From Acidobacteria bacterium RIFCSPHIGHO2_01_FULL_67_28 (GTDB lineage Bacteria > Acidobacteriota > Terriglobia > Acidiferrales > 2-02-FULL-67-57): DNA of 6,425 nucleotides. The notes under the pieces were generated by a model. That model was not told where the DNA came from. It saw nothing but the letters and a program-made list of their open reading frames with translations, and ran no database searches. The stretch lies in assembly GCA_001766965.1 (NCBI GenBank), contig MEKM01000022.1:1362-7786 (forward strand), given 5' to 3'. The first letter of the stretch is position 1, and every line of letters begins with the position of its first letter. Made by a program: the position numbers and the translations under genes. Positions 1 through 4,837 of the stretch are shown piece by piece.

Positions 1-828
1 CTCCGCCACCACGGCCACGCCGCCGGCCGAGAAAACTCCCGGGCCGCCAGCGGGGATTTCGACCACATGACGGACACCAGATACGGCCCTCGCTTTGGCG
101 GCGTCGAACTTCTTCGGCTTGCCGCCGAAGGTGGGGCAGCGGGCAATGACCGCGTAGAGCATCCCCGGAACCCGGACGTCAAGGCCGTAAACGGCGCTGC
201 CGTCCACCTTCGCGGGCGTGTCTGTCCGCAAGAGAGATTGACCCACGAGGCGGAACTGCTCTGGTTTCTTGAGGGGCACGCTGGCCAAATCGGGGATCGG
301 CAGCTTGGCCGCGGCTTCGACGAGTTCACCGTAGGCAGCGCGGCGCCCGGTGGGACGATGAACCACCGCCCCCTTCTCGGCAGTGCACTCTTCGCGCGGC
401 ACACCCCAGGCCTGCGCGGCGGCGGTAATCAACATCTCGCGCGCGGCCGCCCCCGCCTGGCGCAGCGGCAGGTAGGATTCGCGCACGCTGGTGCTGCCGC
501 CGGTGCCGAGACTCCGGTAAATGCGCGGGTCGGTGCGCGCCTGCTCGACGCGCACGCTGGCCCAGTCCACGTCCAACTCCTCGGCCAGAATCATGGGCAG
601 TGACGTCATCACTCCCTGGCCCATCTCCGACTTCGCCAGGACGAGCGACACCGTGCCGTCCGCCTGCACGCGCACCCAGGCGTCGAACGGGCTGACCGGA
701 GTCGTCGGAGGCGGCGCCTGCTGCGCGCCGGCGTCCCACGGCAAGTAGAAACCGATCACGAGCGCCGCGCTCCCCGCCGCGCTCGTCTTCAAGAAATCGC
801 GACGGCCGACGTCCATGGGAGCTTTCAT
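1..828 (-). CDS. iorB: Molybdopterin-binding subunit of a xanthine dehydrogenase-family oxidoreductase (isoquinoline 1-oxidoreductase beta type), N-terminal part
   Basis: Large catalytic subunit of a molybdenum hydroxylase that hydroxylates N-heterocycles or aldehydes and passes electrons to the 2Fe-2S subunit. The frame is open from the ATG at 828 to the left edge, giving 276 residues; the family is usually 700 or more, so most of the molybdopterin domain lies outside. A Tat signal is visible: GRRDFLK at residues 8-14, a hydrophobic stretch to about 30, and a likely AGA cleavage site near 35. Family features follow: SEMGQG at 68-73, GTGGSTSVRES at 109-119, and the segment after residue 195 with VDGSAVYGLDV and PGMLYA. 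A strong GGAGG site (835-839) lies 6 bases before the ATG. The start overlaps the iorA stop in ATGA (825-828), so translation is probably coupled. The family call is secure; the substrate cannot be told. The partner IorA lacks a Tat signal, so the pair would be exported as a folded complex. Confidence 0.93.
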   Translation of the reverse strand, partial: MKAPMDVGRRDFLKTSAAGSAALVIGFYLPWDAGAQQAPPPTTPVSPFDAWVRVQADGTVSLVLAKSEMGQGVMTSLPMILAEELDVDWASVRVEQARTDPRIYRSLGTGGSTSVRESYLPLRQAGAAAREMLITAAAQAWGVPREECTAEKGAVVHRPTGRRAAYGELVEAAAKLPIPDLASVPLKKPEQFRLVGQSLLRTDTPAKVDGSAVYGLDVRVPGMLYAVIARCPTFGGKPKKFDAAKARAVSGVRHVVEIPAGGPGVFSAGGVAVVAE

Positions 829-1310
829 TGCGCACCTCCGCGGGCCCCGCCGCTGGCGGGGCGGGCGGCGCGATGAATCGCTCGTCGGATGCGCTGGTAA
901 GTTCCGCAGCGGCAGATGTGGCCGCCGAGCGCGGCGTCAATGTCTTCGTCGGTCGGCCGCGGCTTGCGGGCCAGGAGCTCCGCCGCGGTCATCAGCATCC
1001 CCGACTGGCAGTAGCCGCACTGCGGCACCTGCTCGGCGATCCACGCCTGCTGGAGCGGATGACTGCGGTCGGCCGACAAGCCTTCGATGGTGGTGATCTT
1101 CTTGCCTTCGACCATCTCCACCGGGGTCACGCAGGAGCGCGTGGCCTCGCCGTCCACGTGCACCGTGCACGCGCCGCACAAGGCCGCGCCGCAGCCGAAC
1201 TTCGTCCCCGTCAGGTTCAAGACGTCCCGCAGCACCCACAAGAGCGGGGTGTCGGGAGAAACGTCTACGCTGCGAGTCTTGCCGTTTACGCTGAAAGTAA
1301 TGGCAGCCAT
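825..1310 (-). CDS. iorA: 2Fe-2S ferredoxin-like small subunit of molybdenum hydroxylase (isoquinoline 1-oxidoreductase alpha type)
   Basis: Electron-transfer subunit of the two-subunit oxidoreductase; it carries electrons from the molybdopterin site in IorB to an outside acceptor. The 161-residue product has the expected two-domain order. An N-terminal plant-type ferredoxin fold holds Cys40, Cys45, Cys48 and Cys60 (CGAALCGAC...C). A C-terminal helical 2Fe-2S domain holds Cys98, Cys101, Cys133 and Cys135 (QCGYC and ICRCG). All eight ligands are present. The ATG at 1310 is chosen over an upstream in-frame start at 1352 because GGGAGG (1318-1323) sits 7 bases before it and family proteins begin here. 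The stop overlaps the iorB start. There is no signal peptide, which suits hitch-hiking export with the Tat-signal IorB. The 66-base gap from the upstream isoaspartyl peptidase gene suggests the same operon, although a weak promoter in that gap is possible. Confidence 0.95.
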   Translation of the reverse strand: MAAITFSVNGKTRSVDVSPDTPLLWVLRDVLNLTGTKFGCGAALCGACTVHVDGEATRSCVTPVEMVEGKKITTIEGLSADRSHPLQQAWIAEQVPQCGYCQSGMLMTAAELLARKPRPTDEDIDAALGGHICRCGTYQRIRRAIHRAARPASGGARGGAQ

Positions 1311-1317
1311 CGGTAAG

Positions 1318-1323
1318 CCTCCC
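1318..1323 (-). promoter_or_regulatory. Ribosome binding site of iorA
   Basis: GGGAGG on the minus strand, 7 bases before the ATG at 1310. It decides the start over the in-frame upstream ATG at 1352, which would add 14 residues unlike the family. Confidence 0.8.
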
Positions 1324-1376
1324 GGCGGAGTTATACCGTTAGACGGCGTCAAAGAAAAGCGGTTGCCGTCACACTC

Positions 1377-2276
1377 CTACAGCCGCACCACCGCCTCGGA
1401 AGAGTCCGAGGTGCGGAAGGCGCAAGCCATATTCGGGGTGGTGAAGGCGGCGCCCACGCGACCGCTCTTGTCGATCACGATGAGCCCGCCCATCCCCTCG
1501 GTGCGCTCGCCGAGCGTCGCCAGCGCTTTTTCGGCGGCGGCCTGGGGCTCGGCGCCGGCGCCGACGAGGTCGCTCACCGTCTTCGCCAGCACGACTTTCA
1601 TGATGTGCTCGCCGTAGCCGGTGGCGGAGACCGCCCCGGCGCGGTTGTCGGCGTAGCAGCCGCAGCCGATGAGGCAGGAGTCGCCCACGCGGCCCGGATA
1701 CTTGCAGCCGGTGCCGCCGGTGGAAGTGGCCGCGGCCAGGTTCCCCGCGGCGTCGAGCGCCACCGCCCCTACCGTGCCCGCCGAGCGCGCGCGCAGCGGG
1801 GGGCCGGCGGAAGCCTTGTGCTTCTCCTGGTACCAGCGTTCCACTTCGCGGGCGATGACCAACTCCGAGGGATTGCAGAGCGACACGCCCATTTCGACCG
1901 CGAACTGCTCGGCCCCCGGCCCGACCAGCAGCATGTGCTCGCTGCGCTCAAGCACCAGCCGGGCGACGTGGATGGGATTGCGCAGGCGCTCGACCGCGGC
2001 CACCGCCCCCGCCTTCAGGGTGCGCCCGTCCATCAGGATGGCGTCGAGCTGGACGCAGCCGTCGCGGTTCAGGTGGGAGCCGACGCCGGCGTCAAACATG
2101 GGATCGTCTTCGAGCACGAGCACGGCCTGCTCGCAGGCCTCCACCGCCGCGCCGCCCCGCTCGAGCACTTCCCAGCCGCGCGCGAGCGCTCGCCCGACGC
2201 CCGCCCGGCAGGCTGCGGCCGCCTCGGCGGGAATCTCCCACGCCCCTCCGTGCACCGCCAGCGCGAGCTTGCTCAA
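1377..2276 (-). CDS. iaaA: Isoaspartyl peptidase / plant-type L-asparaginase (Ntn hydrolase, peptidase family T2)
   Basis: Hydrolyses isoaspartyl dipeptides, and usually L-asparagine, in the cytoplasm; matures by self-cleavage into alpha and beta chains. The 299-residue product starts with the family hallmark LALAVHGGAW. The autoproteolysis site is Gly167-Thr168 in the motif GTVGAVA, making Thr168 the nucleophile. Residues at the spacing known for E. coli IaaA are all present: Thr186 (STGG), Arg196 and Asp199 (GRVGDS), Thr219-Gly220 (ATGYG). The start is placed at a TTG codon (2274-2276): it is the only initiation codon just before the conserved N-terminus, and the ATG at 2426 would read 50 unrelated residues through the upstream phosphatidyltransferase gene. 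The ribosome site is weak (AAAGG, 11 bases upstream). The gene lies 41 bases after the phosphatidyltransferase gene and 66 before iorA on the same strand. It has no signal peptide. Confidence 0.93.
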   Translation of the reverse strand: MSKLALAVHGGAWEIPAEAAAACRAGVGRALARGWEVLERGGAAVEACEQAVLVLEDDPMFDAGVGSHLNRDGCVQLDAILMDGRTLKAGAVAAVERLRNPIHVARLVLERSEHMLLVGPGAEQFAVEMGVSLCNPSELVIAREVERWYQEKHKASAGPPLRARSAGTVGAVALDAAGNLAAATSTGGTGCKYPGRVGDSCLIGCGCYADNRAGAVSATGYGEHIMKVVLAKTVSDLVGAGAEPQAAAEKALATLGERTEGMGGLIVIDKSGRVGAAFTTPNMACAFRTSDSSEAVVRL

Positions 2277-2317
2277 TGGATGACCCGCCTTTCCCCTGTG
2301 TTTCTGGCGTGAACCCG

Positions 2318-2950
2318 TCAGCGCGAGGCGCGCACGCCGGGCAGGATGCGCCCGGCGGCCGTCTCCCGCCAGGTGAAAACAATGCGATGGATGACCGTGA
2401 CGGTGGAAAACAGGGCGATGGCCCACAGGGCCGGCCCCATGCGGTTGAAGACGCCGCCGATGATGAGCAGCACCACGCGCTCGGGCCGCTCCATGAAGCC
2501 CACCTTGCAGGTGGGGATGAGCGACTCGGCGCGCGCCCGCGAGTAGCTCACCATGAACGAGCCCGCCATGGCCACCGCCGCCAGCACCACGTAAACGAAG
2601 CGGCCGATGCGGGCGTAGTAGACCAGCAGGCCCATGTAGAGCACCATGTCGGAGTAGCGGTCGATCATGGAGTCGAAGAACGCTCCGAAGGCGCTCACCC
2701 GCCCCTGCTTGCGCGCCACCGGCCCGTCGGTCAAATCGAAGATGCCGGCGAGAAAGATGATGCCCGCGCCCAGCAGGAAATAGCGCTCCGGGTGCTCCGG
2801 GTCGGCCATCCCGAAGACGACCGCGGCGCAGCCGTTCACCAGCAGTCCGATGAAGGTCAGCACGTTCGGGTGGATGCCGGTGGCGGCCAGCCCGTCCACG
2901 ATCTTGCCGTGGAGCCAGCGGCCGCCGTAGGCGATGACGCGCGTGTACAT
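2318..2950 (-). CDS. CDP-alcohol phosphatidyltransferase, phosphatidylinositol-phosphate synthase-like
   Basis: Integral membrane enzyme that moves a phosphatidyl group from CDP-diacylglycerol to an alcohol, making a phospholipid head group. The 210-residue product has the complete family signature: Asp72, Asp75-Gly76, Ala79-Arg80, Gly89, Asp93 and Asp97; the aspartates bind metal. Hydrophobic segments lie at about 28-48, 57-71, 102-113, 117-135, 159-168 and 173-191, matching the usual six helices. After the third or fourth helix comes SRARAES (137-143), then GFMERPER (151-158). From memory, this pairing resembles actinobacterial phosphatidylinositol-phosphate synthases and archaeal relatives more than PgsA or PssA, so an inositol-phosphate acceptor is possible but inferred. 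It lies 40 bases after greA and 41 before iaaA on the same strand. The ribosome site is poor: GGGAG is about 18 bases from the ATG, which suggests dependence on translation of the neighbour. Confidence 0.92.
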   Translation of the reverse strand: MYTRVIAYGGRWLHGKIVDGLAATGIHPNVLTFIGLLVNGCAAVVFGMADPEHPERYFLLGAGIIFLAGIFDLTDGPVARKQGRVSAFGAFFDSMIDRYSDMVLYMGLLVYYARIGRFVYVVLAAVAMAGSFMVSYSRARAESLIPTCKVGFMERPERVVLLIIGGVFNRMGPALWAIALFSTVTVIHRIVFTWRETAAGRILPGVRASR

Positions 2951-2990
2951 GGAGTTTCGCGTGGCGCGCTCCCGCCGGGCGGGGCGTGCC

Positions 2991-3482
2991 TTACTCGTCG
3001 TAGATGGTTTGCAGGCGCACGATCTCGAAGCTGCGCGCCCCGGCCGGGGTCCGGACTTCGACCACTTCCCCGGCCTGCTTGCCCATCAGGGCGCGGCCGA
3101 TGGGCGAGGTGGTGGAGATCAACCCCGCGCCGACGTCGCTCTCTTCGGCCGTCACCAGCTGGTAGCGCGTTTCGTCTTTCTTCAGGATGTCCACCAGGGT
3201 CACGCGGCTGCCGTAACCCACGCAGTCGCGGGGAATCTTCGTGAGGTTGACGAGCGAGAGCGCCGCCACCCGCTGCCGCAGCTGCTGCAAGCGCATCCCC
3301 ACCAGGTGCTGCCGCTCCTTGGCGAACTTGTACTCGGCGTTCTCGCTCAAGTCGCCGTGGGCGCGCGCCTTGGCGATTTCCTTGGGCAGGTCGTAGTGCA
3401 GTTCGCGCTCGAGCTGGGCGATCTCTTCTTCCAGCTTGCGGCGGATGCGCCCGCCCGCGTCGGCGTTGTTGTTGTCGGGCAT
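2991..3482 (-). CDS. greA: Transcription elongation factor GreA/GreB family
   Basis: Rescues backtracked RNA polymerase by entering the secondary channel and stimulating cleavage of the nascent RNA. The 163-residue product is the usual length for the family. Residues 12-80 form the N-terminal coiled coil, with HGDLSENAEY (42-51) at its tip; Asp44 and Glu47 match the two acidic residues that coordinate the catalytic magnesium in E. coli GreA. Residues from about 85 to 163 are the FKBP-like domain (VGYGSRVTL, then STTSPIGRALMGK at 108-120). The N-terminus has a short Asn/Ala-rich extension (PDNNNADAGG) before the coil. The ATG at 3482 follows GGGAG (3493-3497) by 10 bases. It appears to be the first gene of the leftward operon, with its own promoter, and is divergent from carD, which encodes another RNA polymerase-binding factor. 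Confidence 0.96.
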   Translation of the reverse strand: MPDNNNADAGGRIRRKLEEEIAQLERELHYDLPKEIAKARAHGDLSENAEYKFAKERQHLVGMRLQQLRQRVAALSLVNLTKIPRDCVGYGSRVTLVDILKKDETRYQLVTAEESDVGAGLISTTSPIGRALMGKQAGEVVEVRTPAGARSFEIVRLQTIYDE

Positions 3483-3485
3483 AAG

Positions 3486-3498
3486 CGGGACACTCCCG
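3486..3498 (-). promoter_or_regulatory. Small hairpin over the greA ribosome binding site
   Basis: On the minus strand CGGGA, loop GTG, TCCCG form a 5-bp perfect hairpin that includes the only Shine-Dalgarno candidate of greA (GGGAG, 3493-3497). If it forms in the mRNA it would hide the ribosome site. GC-rich DNA makes such short stems common, so a regulatory role is a guess. Confidence 0.3.
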
Positions 3499-3523
3499 GG
3501 CCTCTCACCCCGGCAGGGAACCG

Positions 3524-3553
3524 AGTATAGCCAAAGCGCGGCGCGCCACGCAA
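3524..3553 (-). promoter_or_regulatory. Predicted sigma70-type promoter of greA
   Basis: On the minus strand the -10 box TATACT (3524-3529) has 5 of 6 consensus bases. An 18-base spacer separates it from TTGCGT (3548-3553), a weak -35 box with only its TTG matching. Transcription would start near 3517, about 35 bases before the greA ATG. This is the only AT-rich box upstream of greA. Confidence 0.6.
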
Positions 3554-3564
3554 CTCGACTCGCC

Positions 3565-3582
3565 CCGGCGCGTTATCGCCGG
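3565..3582. repeat. Perfect inverted repeat between the divergent greA and carD promoters
   Basis: CCGGCG (3565-3570), spacer CGTTAT, CGCCGG (3577-3582). It lies in the gap between the two -35 boxes (3553 and 3591), where a shared operator would sit. It is short and made of bases common in this genome, so it may be chance. Confidence 0.4.
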
Positions 3583-3590
3583 ATTTTCGC

Positions 3591-3620
3591 TTGACGCCCG
3601 GCGACAAAGCGGCGTAGAAT
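3591..3620 (+). promoter_or_regulatory. Predicted sigma70-type promoter of carD
   Basis: The -35 box TTGACG (3591-3596, 5 of 6 consensus) and the -10 box TAGAAT (3615-3620, 5 of 6) are separated by 18 bases. Transcription would start near 3627, leaving a leader of about 30 bases before the carD ATG. This is the best promoter match in the window. Confidence 0.8.
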
Positions 3621-3655
3621 GAATCTCTCACGCACCTCCCGGGGACACGCGCTTG

Positions 3656-4165
3656 ATGCCCTTTAAAGTCGGCGAGAAGGTGGTCTACCCGAATCACGGC
3701 GTCGGGGTCATCGAGCAGATCACCCACAACTCCCTGAACGGCCGCGCCGAAGAGTTCTACCTGATCCGCATCCTCTCGAACAGCCTGCGCGTCACCATCC
3801 CCTGCGTGAACGCTGACTGCGTCGGCCTGCGCCGCATTATCAAGTCCGCCGATGTCCCCCGCGTGCTCTCGCGCCTGCGCAACGGCAAGACCGAGTCGCC
3901 CCGCGACTGGAAGTTCCGCTTCAAGCAGAACTCCGAAAAAATGCGCACCGGGCTGCTCGAAGACGTCGCCGAGGTGCTGAAGAGCCTGGTGGCCTTGAGC
4001 AACCAGAAGGTCTTGAGCTTCCGCGAGAAGAAGATGCTCGAGCGGGCCCGGGCGCTGCTCGTGGCCGAGCTCGCCACCGTCCGCAACGTCACCGAGGGCA
4101 CCATCGAGCTGGATCTGCAAAAAATCCTCGGCAAGTCCGGCCTCCACCTCCCCGAAGCCTCCTGA
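3656..4165 (+). CDS. carD: CarD/CdnL-family RNA polymerase-binding transcription regulator
   Basis: Binds the RNA polymerase beta subunit and stabilises open promoter complexes, chiefly at rRNA and housekeeping promoters. The 169-residue product has an N-terminal Tudor-like polymerase-interaction domain at about 1-60 (FKVGEKVVYPNHGVGVIEQI at 3-22) and a C-terminal helical domain at about 65-160. Trp85 in DWKFRF is at the place of the tryptophan that M. tuberculosis CarD inserts at the upstream edge of the -10 element. The helical part also has the expected REKKMLERARALL segment. The ATG at 3656 is chosen; the TTG just before it (3653) would add one residue. The ribosome site GGGGA (3641-3645) is 10 bases away. 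The gene is alone on the plus strand, with its own promoter, divergent from greA and convergent with the DinB-family gene. Confidence 0.95.
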   Translation: MPFKVGEKVVYPNHGVGVIEQITHNSLNGRAEEFYLIRILSNSLRVTIPCVNADCVGLRRIIKSADVPRVLSRLRNGKTESPRDWKFRFKQNSEKMRTGLLEDVAEVLKSLVALSNQKVLSFREKKMLERARALLVAELATVRNVTEGTIELDLQKILGKSGLHLPEAS

Positions 4166-4196
4166 TTCCGAGGGCCGGGTTCAGCCCGAGGAATCA
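4163..4196. repeat. Long imperfect palindrome at the carD stop codon, possible bidirectional transcription barrier
   Basis: TGATTCC (4163-4169), which includes the carD stop codon, pairs perfectly with GGAATCA (4190-4196). GGGC (4172-4175) pairs with GCCC (4184-4187) inside. A two-base mismatch separates the stems. The hairpin lies between convergent genes, as a terminator would, but neither strand has a T-run after it, so it is not a classical intrinsic terminator. Confidence 0.5.
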
Positions 4197-4216
4197 CCCT
4201 GAGCGAAGCGAAGGGT
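4196..4216. repeat. Short interspersed palindrome (CCTGAGCGAAGCGAAGG type)
   Basis: ACCCT (4196-4200) and AGGGT (4212-4216) flank GAGCGAAGCGA. From memory, the core CCTGAGCGAAGCGAAGG is a very common intergenic palindrome in Acidobacteriota and some other soil bacteria. Its function is unknown. It abuts the preceding palindrome directly. Confidence 0.65.
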
Positions 4217-4223
4217 CGTGAGC

Positions 4224-4244
4224 AAGAGCGACGCTGGTTGTCGC
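4224..4244 (-). terminator. Weak possible terminator of the DinB-family gene
   Basis: On the minus strand, 19 bases after the stop codon, GCGAC (4240-4244), a 7-base loop and GTCGC (4228-4232) form a short hairpin followed by TCTT. The stem is only 5 bp and the T-run is short, so this is tentative. Confidence 0.25.
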
Positions 4245-4263
4245 ACCATCCCTGCCCCCGCAC

Positions 4264-4761
4264 CTACGGCATCGGCCAGCGCCGCGCCATGCCCAGGCTC
4301 CTCCACAGCTTCCCCCAGTGCCAGATGCCGTAATTGACTTTCCCGGGCAGGCGGTAGCCGAGCTGCCGCGCGAGCATCATGATCTGCCCGCGGTGGTGCG
4401 CGTCGTGCGCCAGCATCAGGCAGAGGCGGGCGACCGCATCCTCCGCCGCCCGCGTCCCGGCCAGCAGGTTCTCCATCGCTTTGGCGCTCTGCGCCAGCGC
4501 GCGGGCTGCCTGTTCTTTTGTGACCGTGTGGCGGCTGGTGTGCGCCGGGCGCCGCCGGCCTTTCGCCCACACCGTCATCCACAGCAGCCGGTCGTTGTGC
4601 ATGTGCGAGAAGATGGCGGCGATGGTGCGGCCGCCGACGGGCGGCTCGGCCCGCCAGGCGCGCGCGTCCATGTGCTTCAAGAGCAGCTGGTTCATCGCCT
4701 CGTTGACCGCCCACACCTCGTGGATCGCCTTCTTCAGGTCAAACGCCTTCCCCACGCCCAT
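4264..4761 (-). CDS. DinB-family protein (DinB/YfiT-like four-helix metal-binding fold)
   Basis: Belongs to the DinB/YfiT superfamily, four-helix proteins with a divalent metal held by three histidines; members include thiol transferases and many of unknown role. It is not the DNA polymerase IV also called DinB. The 165-residue product is the usual length. The likely metal ligands are His53 (IFSHMHNDR at 50-58), His119 and His123 (AHDAHHRGQ at 118-126, the typical HxxxHRGQ motif). The C-terminus (NYGIWHWGKLW) is rich in aromatic residues. A GAGGTG site (4766-4771) lies 4 bases before the ATG. It is 76 bases after the glycosylasparaginase gene on the same strand, with a palindromic repeat in the gap. 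It may be the last gene of that operon; the sequence does not show a substrate. Confidence 0.88.
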   Translation of the reverse strand: MGVGKAFDLKKAIHEVWAVNEAMNQLLLKHMDARAWRAEPPVGGRTIAAIFSHMHNDRLLWMTVWAKGRRRPAHTSRHTVTKEQAARALAQSAKAMENLLAGTRAAEDAVARLCLMLAHDAHHRGQIMMLARQLGYRLPGKVNYGIWHWGKLWRSLGMARRWPMP

Positions 4762-4792
4762 GACTCACCTCAAAACCCGGCCCCTTCCTTCC

Positions 4793-4834
4793 GTCATCCC
4801 GAACCCTTGCACGCCTTGGCGGTGAGGGATCTGC
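4793..4834. repeat. Interspersed palindromic repeat (GTCATCCCGA...GAGGGATCTGC type)
   Basis: Outer arms ATCCC (4796-4800) and GGGAT (4826-4830) enclose a tip hairpin CGCC-TT-GGCG (4812-4821). The ends resemble the intergenic palindromes known to me from acidobacterial genomes. It fills the space between the glycosylasparaginase stop and the ribosome site of the DinB-family gene. No T-run follows it. Confidence 0.6.
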
Positions 4835-4837
4835 TTT

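Noticed and set aside
1330..1335. Possible -10 box TATAAC upstream of iorA on the minus strand
   Set aside because: No -35 box at 15-19 bases; the nearest TTGACG (1347-1352) is only 11 bases away, too close. Kept as a mere possibility.
1342..1370. Inverted repeat GACGGC/GCCGTC between the isoaspartyl peptidase gene and iorA
   Set aside because: Loop of 17 bases and no T-run on the transcribed strand, so not supported as a terminator.
1605..2312. Plus-strand open frame of 235 codons
   Set aside because: Shadow of the isoaspartyl peptidase gene, whose catalytic residues are all present on the other strand.
2276..3244. Plus-strand open frame of 322 codons
   Set aside because: Antisense to the phosphatidyltransferase and greA genes, both with complete motifs; composition is low-complexity and lacks any family feature.
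3347..4147. Minus-strand open frame of 266 codons across carD
   Set aside because: Antisense to carD and overlapping greA; carD has its own promoter and complete domains.
4264..4761. DNA polymerase IV (also named DinB)
   Set aside because: The 165-residue protein has the HxxxHRGQ metal-binding motif of the DinB/YfiT family and no polymerase motifs.
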